A DNA stretch of 64,000 bases from Streptomyces chartreusis NRRL 3882. GTDB lineage: Bacteria; Actinomycetota; Actinomycetes; Streptomycetales; Streptomycetaceae. Below the pieces are notes generated by a model that was not told where the DNA came from, ran no database searches, and saw nothing but the letters and a program-made list of their open reading frames with translations. How positions within the stretch are numbered: position 1 is the stretch's first letter; each line of letters starts with the position of its first letter. The stretch covers positions 3,658,001-3,722,000 of the forward strand of contig NZ_LT963352.1 of the NCBI RefSeq assembly GCF_900236475.1. The letters run 5' to 3'. Position numbers and translations under genes: made by a program. This document shows positions 1 to 8,233 of the stretch, in pieces.

Positions 1-254
1 TCGGCACGGTCGCCGGTCGCGAAGACCAGGACCCGGGCGGTCTTACCGGTGCCGTGCGGGAGGTTCACGGTGCCACGGACCATCTGGTCGGCCTTGCGCG
101 GGTCGACACCCAGACGGAAGGCGACCTCGACGGTGCCGTCGAACTTGGTCGTGGAGGTCTCCTTGGCGAGACGGACGGCCTCGAGCGGGGCGTAGAGCTT
201 CTCCCGGTCGATCTTGGCGTCCGCAGCGCGAAGGGACTTGCTGCGCTTGCTCAC
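1..254 (-). CDS. rplA: 50S ribosomal protein L1 (partial, 3' end off the window)
   Basis: L1 of the large ribosomal subunit, the L1-stalk protein that binds 23S rRNA and can autoregulate its own mRNA. Only the first 84 residues are visible. The N-terminus (SKRSKSLRAADAKIDREKLY) and the segment FDGTVEVAFRLGVDPRKADQ followed by RGTVNLPHGTGK are characteristic of L1. The start is a GTG at 252-254, preceded on the minus strand by a short purine-rich stretch (AGGAGCAGTA). It lies 76 bp downstream of rplK on the same strand, the usual rplKA pair. The rest of the gene continues past position 1. Confidence 0.95.
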   Translation of the reverse strand, partial: MSKRSKSLRAADAKIDREKLYAPLEAVRLAKETSTTKFDGTVEVAFRLGVDPRKADQMVRGTVNLPHGTGKTARVLVFATGDRA

Positions 255-330
255 TACTGCTCCTGTGGATTCTTAGGAGTCGTGGTCCGGGCCGAGCAGG
301 CCCTGCCACTTCTGCGGATGGGGTTGGGGC

Positions 331-765
331 TCAGCCCTCGACCGTGACGCCCATGGAACGGGCGGTGCCGGCGATGATCTTCTCGGCGGCGTCCAGGTCG
401 TTGACGTTGAGGTCGGGCATCTTGGTGGTGGCGATCTCGCGGACCTGGTCGCGCGTGATCTTCGCGACCTTGGTCTTGTGCGGCTCGCTGGAGCCCTTCG
501 CCACGCCCGCGGCCTTGAGGATCATCTTCGCGGCCGGCGGGGTCTTGGTGATGAAGGTGAAGGAACGGTCCTCGTAGACCGTGATCTCCACCGGCACGAC
601 CCAGCCACGCTGCGACTCGGTCGCGGCGTTGTAGGCCTTGCAGAACTCCATGATGTTGACGCCGTGCTGGCCCAGCGCGGGACCGACCGGCGGGGCCGGG
701 TTGGCGGCACCGGCCTGGATCTGGAGCTTGATGAGCCCCGTGACCTTCTTCTTCTTGGGAGGCAT
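331..765 (-). CDS. rplK: 50S ribosomal protein L11
   Basis: L11 binds the GTPase-associated region of 23S rRNA and is needed for the stringent response through RelA. The 144-residue product has the full family length. It begins MPPKKKKVTGLIKLQIQAG and contains the invariant ANPAPPVGPALGQHGVNIMEF, followed by the RNA-binding C-terminal domain ending ARSMGVTVEG. The ATG at 763-765 is preferred over an upstream in-frame ATG because AGAGAG lies just before it and the family N-terminus starts there. A strong terminator separates it from nusG upstream, so rplK-rplA is probably its own transcription unit. Confidence 0.97.
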   Translation of the reverse strand: MPPKKKKVTGLIKLQIQAGAANPAPPVGPALGQHGVNIMEFCKAYNAATESQRGWVVPVEITVYEDRSFTFITKTPPAAKMILKAAGVAKGSSEPHKTKVAKITRDQVREIATTKMPDLNVNDLDAAEKIIAGTARSMGVTVEG

Positions 766-863
766 GTGCTCTCTCCGGGTCCTAGTGAGAGGTTTCCAGC
801 CTCTGATCCGGATCAGCCGGATGGAGGCATACCGCACAACGATAACGGGTATCCATGTGCGGC

Positions 864-915
864 CAAAAACCGAGCAGGTCAGGCGTCCGCTCGAGCGTTC
901 GCCTGACCTGCTCGG
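864..915 (-). terminator. Intrinsic terminator between nusG and rplK
   Basis: A perfect 16-bp inverted repeat, CCGAGCAGGTCAGGCG (870-885) and its complement (900-915), surrounds a 14-nt loop that itself holds CGCTCGAGCG. On the minus strand the hairpin is followed by GTTTTTGG, giving a five-U run. Placed 15 bp after the nusG stop, it should end secE-nusG transcripts before rplK. Confidence 0.85.
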
Positions 916-929
916 AAGCCGGGGTGCTG

Positions 930-1754
930 CTAGTTCTTCTGGATCTGGTCGAAGGAGAGCTCGACCGGCGTCTCGCGGCCGAAGATCTCCACGAGGCCCT
1001 TGACCTTCTTCGAGTCCGGGTTGATCTCGTTGATGGTCGCCTGGAGCGTGGCGAACGGGCCGTCGGTGACGGTGACCGAGTCGCCCACCTCGAAGTCCAG
1101 CACCTGGACCTCGACCTTGCGCTGCGGAGCCGGCTTGCCCTCGGCCTCGGCGGCCTCACGGGCGGCCTTCTCCTCGGCCTCCGGGGCGAGCATCTTCACG
1201 ATCTCGTCCAGGGTCAGCGGGTACGGGTCGTAGGCGTTGCCCACGAAGCCGGTGACGCCGGGGGTGTTGCGGACGACACCCCAGGACTCGTTCGTCAGGT
1301 CCATGCGGACCAGGACGTAGCCCGGGAGCTTGTTCTGCTTGATCGTCTTGCGGTCGCCGTTCTTGATCTGGACGACCTCTTCCTGCGGCACCTCGGCCTG
1401 GAAGATGTAGTCCTCGACGTTCAGCGAGACGGCGCGCTGCTCCAGGTTGGTCTTCACGCGGTTCTCGTAGCCGGCGTAGGTGTGGATGACGTACCACTCG
1501 CCGGGCAGGACCCGCAGCTCCTCGCGGAGCTTCTCGATCGGGTCGCGGTCGTCCTCGGGCTCTTCCTCGGCTTCTTCCGCGGCCTCTTCACCGGACTCGG
1601 GCTCCGCCTCGGCGGCGTCGTCCGCGACGGCGTCGGCAGCCTCGACCTCGGCGGAGGTCTCGGTGTCCTCGCTGTCCGCGCCCTCGACGGTGTCGAGCTC
1701 GTCCTCGACGGACTCGACAGGCTCGATGGCGTCGTTCACGTTCGGGTCAGACAC
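930..1754 (-). CDS. nusG: Transcription termination/antitermination protein NusG
   Basis: NusG binds RNA polymerase and links it to Rho and to ribosomal protein S10. The product is 274 aa, longer than the E. coli protein because residues 1 to about 85 form an acidic, low-complexity extension rich in Glu, Asp and Ala, as is usual in Streptomyces. The NGN domain follows (GEWYVIHTYAGYENRVKTNL near 85-105, then KLPGYVLVRM). The KOW domain is at the C-terminus (FEVGDSVTVTDGPFATLQAT). The start is GTG at 1752-1754 with AGGAAG upstream on the minus strand. It follows secE by 80 bp, the conserved secE-nusG order. Confidence 0.96.
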   Translation of the reverse strand: MSDPNVNDAIEPVESVEDELDTVEGADSEDTETSAEVEAADAVADDAAEAEPESGEEAAEEAEEEPEDDRDPIEKLREELRVLPGEWYVIHTYAGYENRVKTNLEQRAVSLNVEDYIFQAEVPQEEVVQIKNGDRKTIKQNKLPGYVLVRMDLTNESWGVVRNTPGVTGFVGNAYDPYPLTLDEIVKMLAPEAEEKAAREAAEAEGKPAPQRKVEVQVLDFEVGDSVTVTDGPFATLQATINEINPDSKKVKGLVEIFGRETPVELSFDQIQKN

Positions 1755-1799
1755 GGTGGCTGCTTCTTCCTGGATACATAGGGGTGGAACATGCGAAAG

Positions 1800-1822
1800 G
1801 AGCGCCGGGTACCTCGGCGCTC
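1800..1822 (-). other. Small hairpin in the secE-nusG gap
   Basis: GAGCGCCG (1800-1807) and CGGCGCTC (1815-1822) form a perfect 8-bp stem with a 7-nt loop GGTACCT. No U-run follows, so it could be a pause or processing site rather than a terminator. It sits 12 bp after the secE stop. Confidence 0.45.
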
Positions 1823-1834
1823 TTCGCTGGCGGC

Positions 1835-2119
1835 TCAGCCGAACACGTACTTGGCGGCGTGGCTGAGTCCATAGTCAATCACGGTGACCAGGCCGATCAT
1901 GATGACCACGAAGATGATCACCACGGTCGTGTATGTCGTCAGCTGGTTGCGGGTCGGCCAGACGACCTTGCGCAGCTCCGCGACGATCTGGCGGTAGAAG
2001 AGAGCGAGCCGCTTCAGCGGGCCCTTCTTGCCGCGCTTGCCGCCCTTGCGGGTCTTCTTGGACTCCGGCGCCTCGTCCTGGGCATCAGGCATGTCGATGG
2101 AGCCCACGGCGTCCGTCAC
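1835..2119 (-). CDS. secE: Preprotein translocase subunit SecE
   Basis: SecE clamps SecY in the Sec protein-export channel of the cytoplasmic membrane. The 94-aa product has a basic, charged N-terminal half (ESKKTRKGGKRGKKGPLKRL). The conserved amphipathic helix follows (FYRQIVAELRKVVWPTRNQL), then a single membrane helix of about 23 residues (TTVVIIFVVIMIGLVTVIDY). This is the one-TM SecE form of Gram-positive bacteria. The start is GTG at 2117-2119. It lies between tRNA-Trp and nusG on the minus strand. Confidence 0.96.
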   Translation of the reverse strand: MTDAVGSIDMPDAQDEAPESKKTRKGGKRGKKGPLKRLALFYRQIVAELRKVVWPTRNQLTTYTTVVIIFVVIMIGLVTVIDYGLSHAAKYVFG

Positions 2120-2227
2120 TCGTCCTCACCTGATTCCGGGTCGTGGCCGTGCCGCGCCCGGTCTGAGCCGCACGGCGGTGCATTGCTGTACGTACATGCG
2201 CACACATCCTGGCGAAGGTGTGTGTAG

Positions 2228-2300
2228 CAGGGCCGGAGGGACTTGAACCCCCAACCGCTGGTTTTGGAGACCAGTGCTCTACCAATTGAGCTACGACCCT
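2228..2300 (-). tRNA. trnW: tRNA-Trp (CCA)
   Basis: A 73-nt tRNA reading AGGGTCGTAGCTC at the 5' end. The acceptor AGGGTCG pairs with CGGCCCT including one G-T pair, and the discriminator is G. The anticodon loop CTCCAAA gives CCA, which reads UGG. The T-arm is GGGGGTTCAAGTCCCTC. CCA is not encoded. It is placed just upstream of secE, as in other Streptomyces. Confidence 0.95.
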
Positions 2301-2606
2301 TTGTGTGTCCCCCAACGTACCGCATCCGTCCGGATGCTTGGTGTGCACCGAACGGGCGCGGCCTGCGAGAGGCCAACGAGGTGAGAGTGTACGTGGTCTG
2401 CGGCCGGTCGTCGAACAGAAAGGGCTCCGGCGAGGCCTCGTCGGCGGGAGATCGCCCGCGGAGCCGGGGGCGGACGGCCGGTCCCTGGCTGAAGATCGCC
2501 CAGGCCGTGCGGTCGATCCGGACTGTTGTTCAAGGGTTTGCCCGGTGTTGTTCAGTCTGTGGAACGTCCGTGCCGCGCACGTTTCCGGTCTGAAACGATG
2601 GGGCCC

Positions 2607-3833
2607 ATGAGCGCTGCAACCCCTCCCACCGAGCGCCGGGTCTCCGCCCGAGTCGGCGCGATCTCCGAGTCCGCCACCCTCGCCGTGGACGCCAAGGCCA
2701 AGGCCCTCAAGGCCGCCGGGCGGCCGGTGATCGGCTTCGGCGCCGGTGAACCCGACTTCCCGACTCCGGACTACATCGTCGAGGCCGCGATCGAGGCCTG
2801 CAAGAACCCGAAGTTCCACCGCTACACGCCGGCCGGCGGTCTGCCCGAGCTGAAGGCCGCGATCGCCGCGAAGACGCTGCGCGACTCGGGCTACGAGGTC
2901 GACGCGTCGCAGATCCTCGTCACCAACGGCGGCAAGCAGGCCATCTACGAGGCCTTCGCCGCGATCCTCGACCCGGGCGACGAGGTCATCGTGCCCGCGC
3001 CGTACTGGACGACGTACCCGGAGTCGATCCGGCTGGCCGGGGGTGTCCCGGTCGAGGTCGTCGCCGACGAGACCACCGGCTACCGGGTGACCGTCGAGCA
3101 GCTGGAGGCGGCCCGTACGGAGAAGACGAAGGTCGTCCTGTTCGTCTCGCCGTCCAACCCGACCGGCGCGGTCTACAGCGAGCAGGAGACCGAGGCGATC
3201 GGCCGCTGGGCCGTCGAGCACGGTCTGTGGGTGATGACCGACGAGATCTACGAGCACCTGGTCTACGGCGACGCCTCCGCCGTGTCGCTGCCGGCGGTGC
3301 TGCCCGAGCTGCGCGACAGGTGCATCGTGGTGAACGGTGTCGCGAAGACGTACGCGATGACCGGCTGGCGGGTCGGGTGGATCATCGGCCCGAAGGACGT
3401 GGTCAAGGCCGCGACGAACCTCCAGTCGCACGCCACGTCGAACGTCTCCAACGTCGCCCAGGCCGCCGCGCTGGCCGCCGTCTCCGGCGACCTGGTCGCC
3501 GTCGAGAAGATGCGTGAGGCGTTCGACCGGCGCCGGAAGACCATCGTGCGGATGCTGAACGAGATCGACGGCGTGGTGTGCCCGGAACCGGAGGGTGCGT
3601 TCTACGCCTACCCGTCGGTGAAGGCGCTGGTCGGCAAGGAGATCCGGGGTCGGCGGCCCAAGGACACGGTCGAGCTGGCCGCGCTGATCCTGGAGGAGGC
3701 CGAGGTCGCGGTGGTGCCGGGTGAGGCGTTCGGCACGCCCGGGTACCTGCGGCTGTCGTACGCGCTGGGTGACGAGGATCTCGTCGAGGGTGTGAGCCGG
3801 ATGCAGAAGCTGCTGGCGGAGGCGCGGGACTGA
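2607..3833 (+). CDS. aspC: Pyridoxal-phosphate aminotransferase, aspartate aminotransferase type
   Basis: Fold-type I aminotransferase (class I/II), most likely interconverting aspartate/2-oxoglutarate and oxaloacetate/glutamate in the cytoplasm. The 408-aa product contains GAGEPDFPTP near residue 40, SPSNPTGAVYS with the conserved Asn near 175, DEIYEHLVYG with the PLP-pyridine Asp, the Schiff-base Lys in NGVAKTYAMTGWRVGW near 240, and the C-terminal carboxylate-binding Arg in LRLSYA. The ATG at 2607 is chosen because MSAATPPTERRVSARVGAIS matches the family N-terminus; an in-frame start at 2526 would add unrelated residues. The exact substrate (aspartate or prephenate) cannot be settled from sequence alone. 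Confidence 0.9.
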   Translation: MSAATPPTERRVSARVGAISESATLAVDAKAKALKAAGRPVIGFGAGEPDFPTPDYIVEAAIEACKNPKFHRYTPAGGLPELKAAIAAKTLRDSGYEVDASQILVTNGGKQAIYEAFAAILDPGDEVIVPAPYWTTYPESIRLAGGVPVEVVADETTGYRVTVEQLEAARTEKTKVVLFVSPSNPTGAVYSEQETEAIGRWAVEHGLWVMTDEIYEHLVYGDASAVSLPAVLPELRDRCIVVNGVAKTYAMTGWRVGWIIGPKDVVKAATNLQSHATSNVSNVAQAAALAAVSGDLVAVEKMREAFDRRRKTIVRMLNEIDGVVCPEPEGAFYAYPSVKALVGKEIRGRRPKDTVELAALILEEAEVAVVPGEAFGTPGYLRLSYALGDEDLVEGVSRMQKLLAEARD

Positions 3834-3859
3834 CGTCCGCTTCGCCGGTCTCCGGCTCT

Positions 3860-3897
3860 GGGGCACATACCGAATCCGGTATGTGCCCCATTTGTTT
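3860..3897 (+). terminator. Intrinsic terminator after the aminotransferase
   Basis: GGGGCACATACCG (3860-3872), loop AATC, and CGGTATGTGCCCC (3877-3889) make a perfect 13-bp stem. It is followed by ATTTGTTTG, so it should work in the plus direction. Confidence 0.85.
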
Positions 3898-3964
3898 GTG
3901 CGAGCAAGACCACGAAAGGGGAAACCGCTACCGGGACCGCTGAGGCGTACGGCAGGATCCTGGG

Positions 3965-4996
3965 ATGGAGCGTGTACGTGATGTCTCTGAGCTGCCGAAA
4001 GCCCACCTGCACCTGCACTTCACCGGGTCGATGCGGCCCTCGACCGTGCTGGAACTGGCCGACAAGCACGGCGTGCGTCTTCCCGACGCGCTGACCGATG
4101 CGCTGGTCGGCGGAGAGCCGCCGAGACTGCGGGCCACGGACGAGCGGGGCTGGTTCCGCTTTCAGCGGCTGTACGACGCGGCGCGCTCGTGTCTGCGTGA
4201 GCCGGAGGACATCCAGCGGCTGGTGCGGGAGGCCGCGGAGGAGGATCTGCGGGACGGGTCGGGGTGGCTGGAGATCCAGGTCGATCCGACGTCGTACGCA
4301 CCGCGGCTGGGCGGGTTGATCCCGGCGCTGGAGATCATCCTGGACGCGGTGGAGACGACGTCGCGGGACACCGGGCTCGGGATGCGGGTGCTGGTCGCGG
4401 CGAACCGGATGAAGCACCCGCTGGACGCGCGCACCCTGGCGCGGCTGGCGGTGCGGTACGCGGACCGGGGGGTCGTCGGGTTCGGGCTGTCGAACGACGA
4501 GCGGCGGGGCATGGCGCGGGACTTCGACCGGGCGTTCGCGATCGCCCGGGAGGCCGGGCTGCTGTCGGCGCCGCACGGGGGCGAGCTGGCGGGGGCGTCG
4601 TCGGTGCGGGACTGTCTGGACGACCTGGGGGCGAACCGGGTCGGGCATGGTGTGCGGGCGGCGGAGAACCCGCAGCTGCTGCGGCGGCTGGCCGAGCGGG
4701 GTGTGACCTGTGAGGTGTGCCCGGCGTCGAACGTGGCGTTGGGGGTGTACGAGAAGCCGGAGGACGTGCCGCTGCGGACGTTGTTCGAGGCGGGTGTCCC
4801 GATGGCGCTGGGCGCGGACGATCCGCTGCTGTTCGGCTCCCGGCTGGCGGCGCAGTACGAGATCGCGCGGCGGCATCACGGGTTCACGGACGAGGAACTG
4901 GCGGAGGTGGCGCGGCAGTCGGTACGGGGGTCGGCGGCGCCGGAGGATGTGAAGACGAAGCTGCTGGCCGGGGTGGACGACTGGCTGCTGTCGTAG
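3965..4996 (+). CDS. add: Adenosine deaminase
   Basis: Zinc-dependent hydrolytic deamination of adenosine/deoxyadenosine to inosine in purine salvage. The 343-aa product is of family length. The metal-binding HxH is in KAHLHLHFTGS at residues 13-17. PHGGE near 200 carries the third His and the catalytic Glu, RVGHGVRA gives the next His, and the paired Asp is in GADDPLLFG near 280. The start is ATG at 3965. It is monocistronic, downstream of the aminotransferase terminator and convergent with murB. Residues for the adenine-deaminase subfamily were not checked, so an adenine or related substrate is possible. Confidence 0.88.
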   Translation: MERVRDVSELPKAHLHLHFTGSMRPSTVLELADKHGVRLPDALTDALVGGEPPRLRATDERGWFRFQRLYDAARSCLREPEDIQRLVREAAEEDLRDGSGWLEIQVDPTSYAPRLGGLIPALEIILDAVETTSRDTGLGMRVLVAANRMKHPLDARTLARLAVRYADRGVVGFGLSNDERRGMARDFDRAFAIAREAGLLSAPHGGELAGASSVRDCLDDLGANRVGHGVRAAENPQLLRRLAERGVTCEVCPASNVALGVYEKPEDVPLRTLFEAGVPMALGADDPLLFGSRLAAQYEIARRHHGFTDEELAEVARQSVRGSAAPEDVKTKLLAGVDDWLLS

Positions 4997-5145
4997 CGCC
5001 CATCGGGTGGCCGGGGAGGCCGTGCGCGGGTGCGGGCCGCCCTAGCTGCGGGCAGTCGTGCCGCTGGGGCGGCACGGGTGGGCACAGCGGCGCCCCGTAC
5101 CGCCGGGCTGCGGGCCCGCCCGGCCTCGGTACCGGTGCAGGGTGC

Positions 5146-6201
5146 CTACAGGCTGACCCCGACCGTCACCGGCTCGTTCACCAGCGTGATCCCGAAGGCC
5201 TCGCGGACCCCGGACACGACCTCGCGGGCCAGGGCGAGCAGATCCTCCGTGGTCGCCGAGCCCCGGTTCGTGAGGGCCAGCGTGTGCTTCGTGGAGATAC
5301 GGGCCGGCCCGTCGCCGTACCCCTTCGTGAAGCCCGCCTTGTCGATCAGCCAGGCCGCGGAGGTCTTGGTACGGCCCTCACCGGCCGGATACGCGGGCGG
5401 CTCCACCCCGTCTCCGAGCCGGTCACGCACACGCGCGCGGAACGTCGCGAAGTCGGTGTCCGTGAGGATCGGGTTGGTGAAGAAGGACCCGGCCGACCAG
5501 GTGTCGTGGTCCTCGGGGTCCAGGACCATGCCCTTGCCGGCCCGCAGCTTGAGAACCGTGTCACGGGCCGAGGCCAGCGGGACGCGGTCGCCGGCTTCGA
5601 CACCGAGGGCACGGGCCGTCTCGGCGTACCTGAGGGGGGCGGAGAGACCGCCGGCGTCCTCCAGGGAAAAGCGGACGCGCAGGACCACGTATCGCTCCGG
5701 GTCGGACTTGAAGCGGCTGTGGCGGTAGGAGAAGGCGCAGTCCTCGTTGGCCAGGGTGACCGTCTCACCGGTCCGGCGGTCGTAGGCGACGACCTCCGTG
5801 ATCGTCGAGGAGACCTCCTGGCCGTACGCCCCGACGTTCTGGATGGGGGTCGCGCCCGCCGAGCCGGGGATGCCGGCCAGGCACTCGATGCCGGCCAGGC
5901 CCGCCTCCACCGTGCGGGCGACGGCGTCGGTCCACACCTCGCCGGCGGCCAGCTCCAGCCTGGTGCCGTCGAGGGAGTAGCCCTTGGTGGCGATGACGAG
6001 GGCGGTGCCCTCGAAGCCCTTGTCGCCGATGACCAGGTTCGAGCCGCCGCCGATGAGGAGCAGCGGGGTGCCCGTCTCGTCGGCTTCGCGTACGACGGCG
6101 ATCACCTCGTCGTCCGTCGTCGCGGTGATCAGGCGGGTCGCGGGGCCGCCCAGCCGGAAGGTGGTCAGCGGGGCGAGAGGGGCGTCGTGGAGTTCCTGCA
6201 C
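5146..6201 (-). CDS. murB: UDP-N-acetylmuramate dehydrogenase (UDP-N-acetylenolpyruvoylglucosamine reductase)
   Basis: Second committed step of peptidoglycan precursor synthesis: NADPH- and FAD-dependent reduction of UDP-GlcNAc-enolpyruvate to UDP-MurNAc. The 351-aa product has TTFRLGGPA at the N-terminus, the FAD-binding LLIGGGSNLVIGD near 60 and GIPGSAGATPIQNVGAYGQE near 110. It also has YRHSRFKSD, the catalytic-serine segment SAGSFFTNPIL and SAAWLIDKAGFTKGYG. These indicate a type I MurB. The start GTG at 6199-6201 (VQELHDAPLAPLTTF) is chosen because the longer frame upstream is the shadow of the neighbouring genes. Confidence 0.93.
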   Translation of the reverse strand: MQELHDAPLAPLTTFRLGGPATRLITATTDDEVIAVVREADETGTPLLLIGGGSNLVIGDKGFEGTALVIATKGYSLDGTRLELAAGEVWTDAVARTVEAGLAGIECLAGIPGSAGATPIQNVGAYGQEVSSTITEVVAYDRRTGETVTLANEDCAFSYRHSRFKSDPERYVVLRVRFSLEDAGGLSAPLRYAETARALGVEAGDRVPLASARDTVLKLRAGKGMVLDPEDHDTWSAGSFFTNPILTDTDFATFRARVRDRLGDGVEPPAYPAGEGRTKTSAAWLIDKAGFTKGYGDGPARISTKHTLALTNRGSATTEDLLALAREVVSGVREAFGITLVNEPVTVGVSL

Positions 6202-6296
6202 GGGCTCAAGAGTACGAGACGGCACTGACCGGCTCCGGCACGCGTGGGTGCGGCCCCCGTCCGGGAGACGAGGGCCGCACGCGCGCGTGGTGTCGT

Positions 6297-6677
6297 TCAG
6301 GGCAGGCGGCGCAGCGCCTCCGACCAGGAGAGCGGGAGGTCGTCGCTGCTCGCCTGCCACGTGGTGAAGCTCGCGTCCCTCATCTGCGGGGCCAGGCCCC
6401 GGGCAGCGGGTCCGTGGGCGCCCGTGCGGACGAAGTCCTGGAGTGCGGCCTTCGACTCCCAGGCGGACAGCGTCCAGAAGGTCCGTTTGAAGGGCTTGGC
6501 CTTCAGAGTCGCCCCGTAGACGCCGGGGCTGCGGCGCACCTGGCGCCAGACGGCGGGCGTCCCGGCGAGGAACTTCAGCGCTCCCCACAGGGTGCGCGTC
6601 TCGAAGCGGGAGGCGAAGACGTGCACCTCGGTGTCGCGGGGCGGGGTGTTGGGGACGGTCCAGGGAAGGGTGGGCAT
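6297..6677 (-). CDS. Small monooxygenase-fold (spheroidene-monooxygenase/DUF3291-like) protein
   Basis: A 126-aa cytoplasmic protein resembling dimeric alpha-beta-barrel monooxygenase-like proteins. The stretch TLWGALKFLAGTPAVWRQVRRS and the block KRTFWTLSAWESKAALQDFV are typical of that fold. The ATG at 6675-6677 has an excellent GGAGGAA ribosome-binding site. It starts 27 bp after the stop of the MFS gene, so it is probably the last gene of the tetR-MFS unit. It could modify or degrade the compound the pump exports. That role is inferred from position only; the fold assignment is from motif memory. Confidence 0.6.
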   Translation of the reverse strand: MPTLPWTVPNTPPRDTEVHVFASRFETRTLWGALKFLAGTPAVWRQVRRSPGVYGATLKAKPFKRTFWTLSAWESKAALQDFVRTGAHGPAARGLAPQMRDASFTTWQASSDDLPLSWSEALRRLP

Positions 6678-6703
6678 GCTGTTCCTCCTTCGGGTCGTCG
6701 GGG

Positions 6704-8140
6704 TCAGTGGGAAGCGGTCTCCAGCACGGGTGCCGGTTCGGCCGGGACGGCCTGCCGCTCGGTGCGTCGCCGGGTCGGGATCAGCAGGGCTGCGACGCCC
6801 GCGAGGGCGACCACCGCGGAGCCCGTCACGAGAGCGGGGCGCATGCCGTCGACGAAGGTCTGACCGGTCTCGTAGCCGCCCTGTGCCGCGAAGATCGACG
6901 CCATGACCGCGATGCCGAGCGCTCCGCCCACCTCGCGCAGGGCGTTGTTGGCACCGGAGGCGATGCCCTGCTCCGAGGGCCGGACGCTGGACATCACCAG
7001 GTGCGAGGCGGGGGCGAAGAACAGGGCCATGCCGATGCCGCTGACGAGCAGGGCGGGCAGCTGGGCGGCGTAGGAGGCGTCGGCCGTGGCCACGACCGAC
7101 ATGTAGCCGAGGCCCAGGGCCTGGAGGAACAGGCCCGCGGCGACGACCGGGCGGCCGCCGATGCGGTCGGCGAGGATGCCGGCGATCGGGGCGACCAGCA
7201 TCGGCATGCCGGTCCAGGGCAGCATCCTGAGGCCCGCCTCGGTGGGCGAGTAGCCGAGGACCCCCTGCATGTACTGGCTGAGCAGGAAGATCGAGCCGAA
7301 CATGCCGAGGAACATCAGCAGGCTCGCCGCGTTGATGCCGGAGAAGGCCCGGGAGCGGAACAGCCGCATCGGGAGCATGGGGTTGGCGGCGCGCGTGCTG
7401 TAGAGGACGAATCCGGCGAGCAGCGCGGAGCCCGCGAACAGGCCCGTCAGGACCATCGAGCCGGTCCAGCCGTCGACGGGGCCGCGGACCAGGCCGTAGA
7501 CGATGCCGAAGAGGCCGCCGCTGGCGAGCAGGGTGCCGGGGATGTCGAGCGGGGCGCCGGTGCCGTGGGACTCGGCGAGGCGGAGGCGGGCGAGGGGCAG
7601 CAGGGCCAGGCCCAGCGGGACGTTCAGCCAGAAGATCCACTGCCAGGAGATGTGCTCGGTGAGGGTGCCGCCGACCAGCGGCCCGGAGGCGACGGCGAGT
7701 CCGTTGACTGCTCCCCAGATGCCGTACGCCATGCCCCGCTTGGCGGCGGGCACGGCCGCGGTGAGCAGGGTGAGCGTGAGCGGCATCATCACCGCCGCGC
7801 CGACGCCCTGGATCGCGCGGGCGGCGATGAGGGAGTCGATGCCGGGTGCCAGGGCCGCCGCGGCGGAGGCGCCGGTGAAGACCGCGAGCCCGGCGGTGAA
7901 GAGCCGGCGGCGGCCGAACCGGTCGCCGAGGGCCGCGCCGAACATCAGCAGGACGGCGAAGGTGAGCGTGTAGGCGCTCACGGTCCATTCCAGATCGTGC
8001 AGACCCCCGCCGAGGTCCTCGCGGATGGAGGGCAGGGCGGTGGTGACGACGAGATTGTCGAGGGCCGCCATGAATCCGGCGACGCTGGTGATGACGAGGG
8101 CCCAGGCGGCTCCCCCGCGGCGTGCTGTCTGCTGTGACAT
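6704..8140 (-). CDS. MFS drug-efflux transporter, DHA2 (14-TM) family
   Basis: Proton-driven exporter of the EmrB/QacA type in the cytoplasmic membrane. The 478-aa product has many hydrophobic helices, consistent with 14. It has MAALDNLVVTTALPSIREDL in helix 1 (motif D1-like) and motif A GDRFGRRRLF after helix 2. The GIWGAVNGLAVASGPLVGG stretch is the antiporter motif C. The start is ATG at 8138-8140. It is downstream of a tetR-family gene on the same strand. A GTTAGT-N8-ACTAAC palindrome lies 31 bp upstream of the start and recurs in front of tetR, which indicates direct repression by that regulator. Substrate unknown. Confidence 0.9.
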   Translation of the reverse strand: MSQQTARRGGAAWALVITSVAGFMAALDNLVVTTALPSIREDLGGGLHDLEWTVSAYTLTFAVLLMFGAALGDRFGRRRLFTAGLAVFTGASAAAALAPGIDSLIAARAIQGVGAAVMMPLTLTLLTAAVPAAKRGMAYGIWGAVNGLAVASGPLVGGTLTEHISWQWIFWLNVPLGLALLPLARLRLAESHGTGAPLDIPGTLLASGGLFGIVYGLVRGPVDGWTGSMVLTGLFAGSALLAGFVLYSTRAANPMLPMRLFRSRAFSGINAASLLMFLGMFGSIFLLSQYMQGVLGYSPTEAGLRMLPWTGMPMLVAPIAGILADRIGGRPVVAAGLFLQALGLGYMSVVATADASYAAQLPALLVSGIGMALFFAPASHLVMSSVRPSEQGIASGANNALREVGGALGIAVMASIFAAQGGYETGQTFVDGMRPALVTGSAVVALAGVAALLIPTRRRTERQAVPAEPAPVLETASH

Positions 8141-8171
8141 CTCTCCCCCAGAGAGGTGATTCGCTTGATCG

Positions 8172-8191
8172 GTTAGTTATTGACCACTAAC
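8172..8191. promoter_or_regulatory. Putative TetR operator upstream of the MFS gene
   Basis: Inverted repeat GTTAGT-N8-ACTAAC with the same arms and spacing as the repeat at 8812-8831. It lies between tetR and the MFS gene, 31 bp before the MFS start codon. Confidence 0.7.
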
Positions 8192-8233
8192 TTTCGAGAT
8201 CATGAAAAAAGCGCAGCACTCTCGCCTTCCCTG

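Noticed and set aside
2085..3866. 593-codon minus-strand ORF opposite the aminotransferase
   Set aside because: It is antisense to a gene with complete PLP motifs and shows the Arg/Asp/Gly-rich composition of GC-driven shadows.
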